Below, in pieces: positions 10,893 to 22,341 of a stretch of 64,000 nt of DNA (position 1 is the first letter of the stretch; each line of letters opens with the position of its first letter). The stretch lies in the NCBI RefSeq assembly GCF_002105155.1, contig NW_019029038.1, positions 124,001-188,000 of the forward strand. Direction: 5' to 3'. Origin of the DNA: Lobosporangium transversale (lineage: Eukaryota > Mortierellomycota > Mortierellomycetes > Mortierellales > Mortierellaceae). Below the pieces are notes generated by a model that saw nothing but the letters and a program-made list of their open reading frames with translations, was not told where the DNA came from and ran no database searches. Position numbers and translations under genes: made by a program.

Positions 10893-12282
10893 TTTTGGAA
10901 ACTACATTAGCCCTGATCTGTCCGATGAAGGGCGATGTATACGATGAAGACAAGGACCAGGAAACACAGGAGTTAATGATAGGGCAATCACGGCATTGTC
11001 GCGCCTTGGAGGGAAATAGTCTGCTTCATAAGATGGACCATAGCCATGTATCCTATTTTTTTTTTTTTATTCTCAATTCATCTGAATTGTATATCTCTTC
11101 CTGCTGATCTAGATATTGTTCGTAATCAGATCGCCTTGGATGAGGATAAAAAATATTACCCAACAGTAGAGGAAATTTATGGCGAGGATATCAAGGCATT
11201 GGTTGAAGAGGATACCCAATCATTGACTGAACCTATTATTCAGCGTGTAAAATCCAAAATATTCTGGTTTGACGAAAAAGATTACATTTGACCCGATTCC
11301 GTAAACAGTAAGCGGCGCCTGTCGACTTTATTGATGAAATATCGACAGCGTTGCGTACCTTAAACGGGGCAGCACCAGTGATAGATGCTGTAGAGGCGCC
11401 ATGTGCAATATTGAACGTATCATTGGACTTTGTATCTAGGAGGAAGTTTCACTCGCCATGGTTGTCAACGGTGTGGACCAGCTCATTCTGGAATTAAAAC
11501 TTCCTCCCACATACATGTACTTTAGACTAAAGCATACAGTTGAAGGGATTAACACTACCATTTCACAAACTCCTGGTAGGGAGAGAGAGCATTAGGCTTT
11601 CGCCCGAGCTCGGAAATGTCAGTTTTGGGTCTCACAGATAGGCTGGTGTTTCACTCTCAAATCATTTGCCGAGCTCTACGCTGACTCATCATAATTTTAT
11701 AGACGTTTTTATATATCTCTATATGGCACGAATATCAACAATTTAATCCTCTTTCGAACAGCTGGAGTTGATGTAAACAAATTCGCTTAGTGTTTTTGTG
11801 GGGCAATGTGTAATTCAACATAGAGACCAATCTGTGGTGACTGGTAATTGGGTTCTGTTGGCTTCTGAGTGCAGATCTAGCAGCAGAGCCTATTTATCGA
11901 AGAAGACACATTTTCTACACTGCTAGTCGTTTGTGTTACTCTTCGTTCTTGATGGCAAGCCCAAGGTAGAAAGAACTTGTATTACAATGGAAGTGCAGGC
12001 ACCTGCCGACTGTGTTACTGCAGTGTATACAGCTCTGACCAGGTTTTTGCTCAGCAAATCTTTGACCATTGGCAAAACGTACCTGGCGATCCATTGAACA
12101 GGAGCATTGTTCTGCGCCTGCTCGAGCCCAGTCCAATTGAGCATTTGGCCAGGAACTTTATGATCAAGACACGTAGATGCAATTGCCTGAGTGAAGACGT
12201 CTCTGTCAACAAGTTCTTTGATCAGGACATGCTTCTCAACTTGGCACAACTCGACTCTGAAGGCTTTGGCTTTGGTATATAA
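10893..12282 (+). pseudogene. Decayed copy of the U5 snRNP GTPase Snu114/EFTUD2
   Basis: Colinear fragments of the spliceosomal EF-2-like GTPase Snu114 can be read in order. They are FGNYISPDLSDE (10893) and VYDEDKDQE (one frame over), then DEDKKYYPTVEEIYGEDI and EDTQSLTEPII (about 11130-11260). Next come VVNGVDQLILELKLPPTYMY (about 11460), [16 protein letters not shown] (about 11990), and the C-terminus [17 protein letters not shown] ... FMIKTRR ... [11 protein letters not shown], ending at the stop at 12280-12282. Frameshifts separate the pieces. The P-loop part of the G domain and most of domains II-IV are missing, as is the stretch between TALT and FDHWQ. The order matches the family, so this is a duplicated gene that eroded in place. 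A functional copy presumably lies elsewhere. Confidence 0.85.
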
Positions 12283-12373
12283 GGAAAATCTTCATTTTCA
12301 ATTAAACCTTTTTTTTCTATTTTCCTCTCATTGTAGACTGGAGCACTGAAATAGATGTAATGAAGATGGAACA

Positions 12374-12397
12374 AAAAAAAAAAAAAAAAAAAAAAAA
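12374..12397. repeat. Poly(A) run between the Snu114 relic and VTC4
   Basis: A run of about 24 A residues lies in the 258-bp spacer between the two convergent units. The rest of the spacer shows no gene. Confidence 0.6.
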
Positions 12398-12540
12398 GAT
12401 TGCTATGATATTGGTATGTTTTATGACTTCATTTGAATAAAAGAAAAAAGAAGAATGCTAAAGAAATGCTGCGCGTAGATAGGAAATAATAGTGACAATA
12501 GTAATGGCTATGACTCTAGCTCTGACTGTACCAATGAGAT

Positions 12541-13820
12541 CTAAGGCCTCTTTTTCTCATAAGCCCACTGTAAGAAAAAGTTAGTCACCATTGCAGTTAG
12601 AAGAATGAAGCACAGAAGTGTAGGCCCGATCCGGTCATCGAATGGTCCCAGTTCCTTGTTACGGATCTTATATGCACGCCAATGGTAGGTAACTACAGCA
12701 TAAACCATAAACGACAAAGCCACGAACGTAAACAGACCTGCACTCACGCGCGAGACCTTGTCGCCAAAGTTAAGCAAACCCAATGAGAGACCACCCAGCA
12801 GAACCGTAAACTGGAGCCAGGAAAGGAACGTGCGCTCATTTGCAAAATAGACTTTAGGCTCAACACGGACAAGGGTTGCGATCTTTCGTCCCGGAGGCGT
12901 GATCAGATACGTTGTCTGATTGGCATTTACGGCCTCATCCTCGCCAAATGGATGCCCAGCTCTGTCCTTAGTACGGCGGAATAAGTAACGGAGTGTCTCT
13001 GCACCAGGCTTGAATGGTGAGATCAGCGAATTTTTGTTCTTGAGTTGGCGTCTTTGACTACCTAGAAGAGGTGTTCGTTCGCTCGAGGCGCTGCTCGAGG
13101 TTTGGGAAGGACGCTGGATCCAGTGGGTGGAAGGTTCTAAAGGATTCTCTTCGTCATCTTCCTCATCAACCCATTCATAATCTTGAGAACGCTTGGCTCC
13201 GCCTTGGTAACCTTGCTCCTCATCGCCTACTGTGATTCTGTCGTGGTCTTCATCGCTAGTCGCATTGGCTGGTGTACTATACCCACTTGGGTCGGGACGA
13301 GAAATGGATACATTCTTGTTGGGAGGCTTACGGATATCAATATCCATCTGATGGTACCAGAAAGGGAAGAGCTTAACGCGATGCTCAATCAAGGTTGAGA
13401 CACCATGGATGAACTTTGAGAACTTGGGCACAGACTCGACTAGATGTGAGTTGACGAGCTCACGGACCCATTCTGGGGGTTCTTGACCATGCTGTGTCTG
13501 CAGCTTGACCTCAAGGACTGCATAAGGGAAGCGGCAGATATCGTCATCCGGAAGCTGACTGAAAGGCCAGTCGATGCCAATATCCATACGACGCCAGTTA
13601 TTTCCAGATCTAACCCTGCCATCCATATTGTCTTCACGGATCAAAGTAAGCTCGGTGTCGAGAGAGATTCGAACACGAGCATCTCCAGGGAGCTGGAAAG
13701 CAGTACGATTATAGAATGTACGCAGCACTAGTATAGCATTGACCAAGACAAAAGAAATTATCCAGCATGTCAGTCAAAGGATGAAAGATTTGCATCCAAT
13801 AAAGTTTTCGTTTTTTATGC

Positions 13821-13860
<40 letters not shown>

Positions 13861-15228
13861 TGGTCCGTAGTTCTTAGTCAAGATTCCATATTGGCACTCA
13901 GCAGCAAGTTGTTCAAATTCTTCAATCTCCTTCTCCGACTTCTTGCCTTCAGCTCTCATCTTGGCGACTGTAGCATCCATGGTATACTCGCCGCGCAAAA
14001 AAGCATTGACGTATTTCTCCTTGATAGGGAAACGTGCCTTGACTGATTTTTCACCAGTCCAATCCTCGCGATGTGTCTTTCTCTCCACAAAAATTTGCTG
14101 TTGATCCATGCCACCATACCACCTTAGACGGAGAGCCTCTGCGCCCTCCGATTTTTCCAAGCGTCCCATGTAGAGCTCAAACTCTTCATTATCAAAATAG
14201 ATGGATGAGATAGCACTGTCAGCAGGGCTGAATTCCTTATTGGGATTGAAAACTAGGACAGGAAGATGTTTCAAAATGATCAGCTTAAGCTCCGTGATGT
14301 TGTCGGGATGGACCCAGTATTTAGTGGTTTGACGAACGAAGGCTTGCTGGTTGCCTCCTGCAGCTGAGTCTCCACCGTGCGCCTTCCCCCGTGTCCGGAC
14401 AGTATCATAAAGATTCGAGAGCTTTACAATCAATGCATCGTAGTTTTCTTTATAGAAGGGCTTTGAGTTGAGACGGACCATAAAGATGGGCCTAAGGATC
14501 CAGTGAGTGATTTTCTATTTCAAAATAATCAAAGAAAGACCGAATTAGTTCTCGATTTGTTTACTGTGATCCATGACGTTTTGTAAAACAAAAAAAAAAA
14601 GATCATCTTTTTTGCTTTGCTAAATCTTTGGCTTCCTGCATCATGGGCTGTTTTCCGGTACTGAAGGTTTCCTTGTATTCAGAGCTGTTTCTCGCAATAT
14701 GTATTGATTTTTTTTTCTTTTCTTTCTTTCCCTTTTCCAAGGTGTATGCGCACGTTTGAATGGACATCATGAAATAGATAAACGGAGAAAGAAAAAAAAA
14801 AAGGTTGTAAACATGAATGAGGAAGTAATGCTTACATCGTGTTTCTTGATGATCTTGAGGAATCCAGTGTAATTGAGTCGAGTGAATTTAGCAAGGTCGT
14901 GCACGTCAGCGATGATATGCTGAAGTTCCTCTTCCAAAAGGGCATAATCCTCGTTCTGTGCGTCGTTAGACTGAATGATCTCCTCGACTTCCTGCTTCGA
15001 ATGTTGTAGACGACGCATGATTTCGCCGGACTTTACTTTTTGGAAGGAGTAGACCTTGTCAAGTTCCTTCTCCAGCAACTCTGCGAATGCCGTTTCGTCG
15101 TCCTCAGTCCAGCCACCATTGTTCTGGTTGATACGAGTCTTAAGTTCAGCCTTGAGCTTGTCGTAGGCAAGGTAATAGAAGACCCATTCTGGATAGAGCG
15201 AGGTCTTGAGTTGGTGACCGAATTTCAT
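12541..15228 (-). CDS. VTC4: Vacuolar transporter chaperone 4, polyphosphate polymerase
   Basis: Three exons (15228-14836, 14514-13860, 13727-12541) join in frame to a 744-residue protein, close to yeast Vtc4 (721). Vtc4 polymerises ATP gamma-phosphate into polyphosphate on the cytosolic face of the vacuole and passes the chain into the lumen. Residues 1 to about 150 form the SPX domain, which senses inositol pyrophosphates ([29 protein letters not shown]). The catalytic tunnel follows, with the key residues in place: KYWV (K196), RLRWYGG (R260, R262), VERKTHRE (E275, K277), LEVKLQT and KFSKFIHG. An acidic linker (DEEDDEE) leads to the C-terminal DUF202 region with three membrane spans. Having all the basic tunnel residues favours Vtc4 over the non-catalytic Vtc2/3. 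The splice site ending GAAATAG at 14515-14517 restores the conserved [11 protein letters not shown] segment. Intron 2 contains a 32-base homopolymer. Confidence 0.93.
13826..13857. repeat. Homopolymer inside VTC4 intron 2
   Basis: About 32 T residues (A on the coding strand) directly follow the 5' splice site of intron 2 and fill about a quarter of this 132-bp intron. Confidence 0.8.
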
Positions 15229-17099
15229 GGTTGATTTGTTGTGGTGTGGCTGAAATGGAGGAGTAACAATAGAATGTGAAAAAAGAAGGGCCGATGACGT
15301 TAAAATAAAATAAAATAGAGATAAATAGTAAAATAAGAATGAATGCACGCGTATGTATAAAAAAGAGGAAACTAGAGAGAAGGAAAGGGATTCGAATGAA
15401 AAGACATGGGAAGAGTGGAGAATGAGAAAGAGGAAGAGAGCTGATTTTGGCCAAAGTTAATAGCCGTGTGTGTGTGAAGAAGAAAAAATAATAAATAAAA
15501 TAAAGAGATTGAGATGAAAAGGTGCACAGAGACTGGCCAGAGCGAGAGACGAAATAATGAAAAATTGACCAGCGCTGAGTATACGTGGGGTCAATGGAGA
15601 TCAATGGTTGGACATTTCAGTCAGTCTGTTGTGTATTCCTGTTATTTAAGCAATTATACATTTATGGCGTATCCAATGCCCGTCGCATCCGTTGGCATGC
15701 CACACGGACTTTGGATCACACCCACCTGCGTCATACAGAGCCAGGTTCAACAACAACCGCCATTCTCACTTTTTTCGCTTTTTCTGATCTTCTCTCTTGA
15801 CTTGACATACAGGTGTGTGTCTGCTGCGAGGAAAATGTCTTTTCTGACTCGTCAAACCGTTCACGGATCAAGATAGAAAAGAACAATATACAAATATAAA
15901 TATACACTATCAGCTACCACCGTGATCACCAGAAGTACATGTCATCAATAACGATACCAACAACAACTTTATTTGTCAATCTAAGCTGGCATCTTTTTTT
16001 TTTTTCATTTGTCCTATTTAATTTTCCTTTGCATGCTTGATGAATTGTTACAATGATCAGTCTAGCCACCTAAATCAGAGATATCTAATCACTTTCCTTT
16101 GTTGTTGTTTTTTAAACATCCCACATTCGCAGAAACCTTGATGGGATACACAACAAAAACAGTGTTGGCCTCCGATTCCGATGCTGATGTTGATGCTGAT
16201 GTCCACTGATGACGGTAGTAGTGAATGGCTCAATGTAGTTGTGTAGGCAAACGGTGTTGAAGTGTTGATAATGAAATACCCAAGTAGATCTTCTCTCCGC
16301 CTCAAAGAGAAAAAAATATTTATGAAAGCAAGATGGCGTTGTACACCAATCATGCGAGCACGTGGGGTGATGATTAGCCAGTGAAATTGACATCTGTTTG
16401 TCCAACCTTCATCTGCCCAGATAAGCAATTGAGCGCGTCCGATCCACAGCTACACAAAGATGAAATTTAGCTGATCTGACTTATTCATCGCTCACTTCTT
16501 TAGAGGGAGAGAAAAAGTTGGTCCGTTCGATCTCCACATGGCTCGTTTTTGATGCTCTGGAAACAAGGCTCATCTGGTGTGGATTTAATGGTCAAAGATT
16601 CGACCTCTTGATTTGCTGACTGATAAAGTGACTAATGTCGAAACGTTGCTTGTGCCATTTTTTGAATACAGTAGTGTATCCGGTAGGTACCTCCTACATA
16701 CACTATACAAATATTCATGTCAATATATATATATATATATATAGAGGTAGTGAACAAAAATGGCAATGGAGCCGACGATCCTCGTTTTATTCCGCAAGTT
16801 ATATGCACCCTTTTTTTTTTTTTTTTTTTTTTTTTTTGTTCCAGATATTTCTTGGTGCTAACTACAAAACATCCAAGAGCATGGACCTTGAAGAGTTACT
16901 GTTGTTCGACAGATATGGACTGTGTAATTAGATATGGGCTAATTTCAATAACAGCCTTGTTTCCATGATTACTCTTAGAAGCCAGCCTATAGGCCTATTG
17001 TTTCCAGTCCTGAGCATGCTCTTGCTATCTCATATTTATCGCTTTAATCTCCTTCTGAGTCCATTATAAGACTCACCCGTCTTTCCCTCTACTACGACA
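15229..17099. other. Intergenic region upstream of VTC4
   Basis: No supported gene. It holds a purine-rich (plus strand) leader next to VTC4, a (TA)n tract at about 16722-16743 and a T run at about 16812-16837. Downstream of that run, a short coding-like stretch (about 16840-16930) may belong to the relic that follows. Confidence 0.4.
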
Positions 17100-17960
17100 T
17101 TGAAACCAACTCAAGTCTCTTAATGGAACTAGTTCGGATCCAGTAATCCTCTGGAATAGTAAGTCCATCCCTTTTTGCATTTGAAACTACCCAGAGTCTA
17201 GGTGTGAATGCTGATTGCATAACAACCTTTTTGGTCGATTGCGGTGGCCTTGTTCTTGATCTCCAAAAAAAAAAAAAAAAAAAAAAAAAAGTCCGTCACC
17301 TGTGCTGATAGATGACGTTTTGCTTTCTAATTCTTCGGTAAGATAGCGCAGGTTGCAACAATCAAAGCCGTTCCTTTGTCTAATGTCGACATTTTAATAT
17401 TATTGGGACTATAGCCCTACAAGTGCAGGATGCTATCCTTTCCCTTAATGACGTTCCGAGCCCATGTCGGAAACTGATTAGTCTCTGTGACAATTGAGTC
17501 TTCTATTTCATCCTTTAAGCCAACTTCATCGAACGAAGGATATCTTCGTACTATTGCGTCCACATCTACATATAAATAAACGATAAGCTCCGATGCTCAT
17601 TCCGGTGATCAATACTCTTGGCCATACCAGCATCCGACGAAATTCCTGCCATAATCATTTTTTCAAAGCACAGCACTACACTATAATTTAAGCTTTTGAT
17701 AGTTCGGGGCGGCTACAGTGGCTTTGAGTTTGCTAAAGATCTCAAAGTCCGAGTCTTGTTTCATGTTGTGATAAGATTCCATGGCTGCGATCGACTTTGA
17801 TACTAACATCTGTCTCGAAGGGGCGCGCTCTCATGGCATACCCTCTATTGACTATAAATCCATATAGAGTGTGGCGTTGTGAAATCCCCATACATGTTTC
17901 ATCGAAGAAAGCATACTGTTCAGCCCTATGGCTTTTTTTTTTTTTTTTTTTTTTTTTGGC
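17100..17960 (+). pseudogene. Relic resembling an Hsp70-like (actin-fold) ATPase
   Basis: Around 17225-17265 the plus strand reads TTFLVDCGGLVLDL, a near match to the phosphate-2 motif DCGGGTVDL of Hsp70/Hsp12A-like ATPases, which are expanded in many fungi. Further on (about 17830-17930) YRVWRCEIPIHVSSKKAYC resembles the region of that family with the motif YGVE...F...K..YC. Stops, frameshifts and two homopolymer runs (17264-17290 and 17935-17957) break the frame. The order fits the family but identity is weak; a transposase remnant cannot be excluded. Confidence 0.4.
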
Positions 17961-18299
17961 AAAGCCAACTATCCCAAATGTAGAACAAGATTGTCCAATG
18001 TATTGTAGACACTCCACTACTGTTTTCATAACAATCTCGTGAACTCGAGGAGAGCAGCGGTTGGGAATATAGGATTGAAAACGTTTCAATCTTATGACTG
18101 CGGCTCACATTAATGCTTGGTTCCTGAAAGTCAATTCGTTACCCATTATGGTCACGTGAAGGTTCGTCATCAACAGATAAAACGAGTACCAGCCCAGGAG
18201 ACTTTGATTGTTCAGGTGAAGAACCTCCGCAACCCTTCAACAGTCATAGAGAGATTATTAAAGATCCCTCCTTTCGTTCACAGAATCATTTGAGTATTG

Positions 18300-19583
18300 A
18301 CTGGCCTTGTTCAGTGTTTTTGTGCTTTGCAGTTTTTATGTATTTTTCTATCTCTGTAGTTGGAAGTGACCAGAACCACATCCCCCTACCCCAAATTTCC
18401 AACACTATCTAGAAGGAAATTTTTCCAACCAATCAGACCTTTGAACCATTGCTATGTTGAGCTGATTAATGTTTACACTGACGCACATTCTCTAAAGAGA
18501 ACGCGTCTTCGACTATAACGTCATTGTTACCTACACCACTATTTATTTCTACTCCTTTTTTTTTTTTTTTTTTTTTTTTTCGCGATTTCCCCCCTCCAAA
18601 TGCCCCATGTCCTTTTGGACCCACAGACAGGATAAGCAGCTCCTTGGCAGAGAGAAAGGCATGGAGCCAAGTAGAGATGTTAAATAAAAGCACCGAGTCT
18701 CCTTGATCCACAACCACAACCATAATCAAGTACAAGGGAGTGTTATAGATTTAATTTGATGTTTTGGTTTCTTGTTGAGACCTTGATTATCTCTTGCCTC
18801 TTTATTTTACTTTATACTCTTTTCCACCCATTACTTTTTTAATCTTCCACCATAATGAGATATGTGCGCTGCATGGTGGTAATAGATTATATTTTTAAAC
18901 AAAAAGAGATGGTGAGCCAAAGAAGCGGGATAGTATATCGATTCCATAGAGAATAAAAAAGAGCCATGTAGCATGAAAATGTTCCATGTTTTTTTTTTTT
19001 TTCCTTTTTTCCTTTTTTTGTTGGTAACTGGAAGATTGAGAGCGGATTGTTTCTGATTCCTTCTTTCCTCTCTGTCTTTTTTTTTTTTTTTTTTTTTTTT
19101 TTGTTGGTAAGAATTGCACATCATTTCCTGTGCGTATTCGCCAAACTAGGCTCTGCTTCCTACATTCCGATGTATGTATAACTCATACCATGCTGCACAC
19201 TAACTGTAAATTTTGAGAGAACAGCTCCATGCCTTCCCCGATTTTCGCACATGAGCTTTTTATTATTTTTTTTGCTTCTTAACTTTTTTTTTTTTTTCCT
19301 TCGGTAAAATACTCTATATAATATGTAAATGTATACATGTACATTGTACGGGATGTAAGCTATCGCTTTTTTTTTTTTTATTTTTTTTATTTTTTTTTTT
19401 ATTTCGGCTTAAAGAGCCGAAAAAATAGATGGGACTGGGTTGAAAAAGAAAGTGGGTGTGCGAGCAAGTGTATGTCTTTGTGTTTGAGTTGAAAAGGACT
19501 TTGTGGAACACAAGGGCCTTTGGACAGAATTATTTTGAGTTTGCCTATTATAAATGCTGTGTTTTGTGCTCTCTCAGAAGACC

Positions 19584-19615
<32 letters not shown>

Positions 19616-20716
19616 AGGCACAGAATGGAATAAGTGGACCATTCACGTACCTTTAAAAAAAAAAAAAAAAGCGAATTCGCCCAAAAGGCTGAGAGTGAGC
19701 CACACACCGACTAAGCATCGGAGAGACTTGTACATCCATGTATACTGTAATCAACACAGAGAGGCAGAGACAGGGAGAGCATCAAAATAAAGAGCATAGC
19801 AGAGCAGATCAAGCCTGAGCAGAATGAGACAGATCAGGGAGCCCTTCTTTTTTTTTTTCCTTTTTCTATCTCGAATGTTTGCTGCATATCCTCAGTGCTA
19901 CAGGGGTTGAATACAGCTTCAAAAGCTGCAAACAAAGTAAAATAAGGGGGAGGGAGGAAAGGGAAGAGAGAGCAAGAGAAAGGGAACACAAAAAAAAATA
20001 GGGAAAATGGAAGAAAAGGGAGGAAAGACGTTCCCGACTGCAATCTGCAGTCTACATGTACATGTACAATGCAAACAAATAAAATAAAAAATAAAATAAA
20101 AAAATAAAAAAATAAAAAAGTTTGAGATTTTTCAATGAATCAATGATCAACCTTCATGAATTTCATTCATTCAATTGTTCTTGAAAAAAAAAAAAAAAAA
20201 AAAAAAGAATTCGTCAAATTCGGACGACACGGTTTATTTATGTCATGGGTAAATGATCGATGATGATAATTGTGATTGATAAGGAGGAGTGATAGACTTC
20301 GGACTGTAAAAGTTAGCTAGTCTGTTAGGCTTGAAGACGCGTTCTATCGATGTTTATAAACAGTGATCGAGGATAGAAAAGTGGGTGGATAAGATTCCTC
20401 TCCGTTTTCCCTTTTTTTTCCTTCCAAACCTCCTGATATTCCATCTCCTTTCCTTCCCATCATTATTAAAAACAGCCGTGCGTCAAAACTGGTTGAAAAA
20501 GAAAAGGTTTTAAAGCAATTAAGTCAATGCGTGTTTTCCAGGCTGGGAAGAAATGTAGAGATGCAGAAGTGCATACGAAGCGCAGATAGTGGCGACTGTG
20601 CTCTCGCCTCGCGCGTTGTTGTCTTTGTTTGGAAATACAGATAAATATTTGTTGATGGGGTTGTTGATTATGATTATGATTATGATTATGACAAGAAGAG
20701 GAAGAGAAGGCAGGAA

Positions 20717-20747
<31 letters not shown>

Positions 20748-21899
20748 TCAATTGGGGAAGGGGTAAATGCAATAATGCATGAGGCGTATGTGGAACAGAT
20801 TACAGCTGCATCGACAGTCTAAATAGGTTCCTGATTATTCATTGTCTGACCTGAACTTTTTCCTTGTGGAGACAATTATGTATTGTCGACGTGTTATTTT
20901 GTTTATTTACAGTATTTGTTTTTCTTTTAAATAAGATAGAATAAAATAAAATAAAACAAAGAATAAAAGATAATGAATAAAAAATAAAAAAGAAAAAAAT
21001 AAATAAAGAAAAAAAAAAGGTTCTGTCTACAGATTGTAGACATGGCGATGCCCCGGGCCCCCTGCCTGATGTTTTGAAGAGTTCCATGTGAGTGTGTCAG
21101 AGTGAGAGGCAGTGTGCGTAGTTGGAAACATTTAAAGTATATTGATGATGTCTTGGATGTTTATACTAAAGAACATTTATGTAAATATTTCTCCTGTGTT
21201 TGTACAACTGCATGCCTTTGTGTCCCTTTTTTTATTTTTTTATTTTTTTTTTGACGTTGTGTCTACTGTAAGATGCACTTGTTCCTGGGCAAAGTTGGTG
21301 ATTTTTTTTTTTTTTTTAGTTGGAATCTTTGTGTTCAAAAAAGCATTTTTGTGTACATTTAGGTGGTTCCTCTCGCTCACTGCAATACCCTCTTTTTTTT
21401 TCTATTCTTGTCTCACTCCATCTCCATGTTGGTGATGGACTGATGTCTGCAAGACGGCGCCACTCTGGAGATCCATCTACTTTTTTTTTTTATTTTTATT
21501 TACTGAACTATACAATACCATATAATACAATACAATACAATACAATACAATATAATACAATCCAATAGGCGCCTCTTCGTCACACTCTCATTCTCTCTCT
21601 TACACCCACTTTTACTCTCTTACTCTCTCTCTTTCTCTCTCTTTTTTTGATTTTGATGACAGGCTCAATTCTTTTTTTTTTTTACTTTCCTTCGTGTTGT
21701 CATCAGATTCTTTGTTGTATTCCACTGCGTAAAAAAAAAAAGGACCGTAGTAGTACCAGTAAAAATATATTTATAATTTTGTATAAATATTTATACAATC
21801 GAGTAAACAGTCTTTGAATACTTTAAAACAGTCTCTACTCTATTGATCGTCTGTATAGTGTAAGCGAATTGTTTTTACTTCTGTCTCTTATTTCACTTG
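18300..21899. other. Simple-sequence-rich intergenic DNA
   Basis: No gene is supported on either strand. Open frames are short and made largely of runs of Lys, Phe or Leu codons from homopolymers. Long A/T runs occur near 18557-18580, 19078-19102, 19585-19612, 20183-20206 and 20717-20740. There is a TGATTA array at about 20669-20691, and a pentanucleotide array at 21521-21562 listed separately. Confidence 0.6.
21521..21562 (+). repeat. (ACAAT)n pentanucleotide microsatellite
   Basis: Six to eight tandem copies of ACAAT with a few substitutions lie in the far upstream region of the NMNAT gene. Confidence 0.8.
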
Positions 21900-22341
21900 T
21901 CTTATTTGTTTGTTTAAATATGGAAGTTTAAATATATTTTGCCGCTCTTTCTCTCCACCCTTCCACATCGTTTCTTTTTCTTTTTTTTTTTACTTCTTCT
22001 TCTTCTTCTTCTTCTTCCTTCTTTCTATCTTCTTTCTATCTTTCTTCCTTTCTTCTTATTGTCCTCATTTCTCTTCTCTTTCTCTCTTTGGCTTTTGTCT
22101 CCTGTCTTTTTTTCGTTCTTTCTCATTCTTTTCTTTTCTTACTGTTCTTATTAGACCTCTTCTTGTTCGCTTACTTGACCTGCCTACTTCCTCTCCCCTG
22201 GTTCCCATTGCTTTCAAACTCTTTGTTTCTTTCTCTTCTTTGACATCATCTCCTTCTCTAGAGAACTCTCTTCTTTCTCTTCGCTTTTCCCTTGGCTTTT
22301 ACTTACTCTTCACGTTTCTTTCTGCCCTACCATCATCCCAA
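21900..22341 (+). promoter_or_regulatory. Pyrimidine-rich promoter/leader of the NMNAT gene
   Basis: From about 21940 to 22330 the plus strand is almost continuous C/T, including CTT triplet and TCTTTC runs, just before the chosen ATG at 22342. Such CT blocks are common next to fungal transcription starts. An AT-rich block with TATAAATA lies at about 21780. The frame stays open upstream of 22342 but would encode only Phe/Leu/Ser runs, so I treat it as leader. Confidence 0.5.

Noticed and set aside
18831-20043. Many short open frames with Lys or Phe runs
   Set aside because: They are translations of A/T homopolymers on either strand and have no conserved motif, plausible exon structure or start context.
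21910-22341. N-terminal extension of the NMNAT frame upstream of 22342
   Set aside because: It would encode almost only Phe, Leu and Ser from CT runs, as expected of a pyrimidine-rich fungal leader; it is not credible protein.
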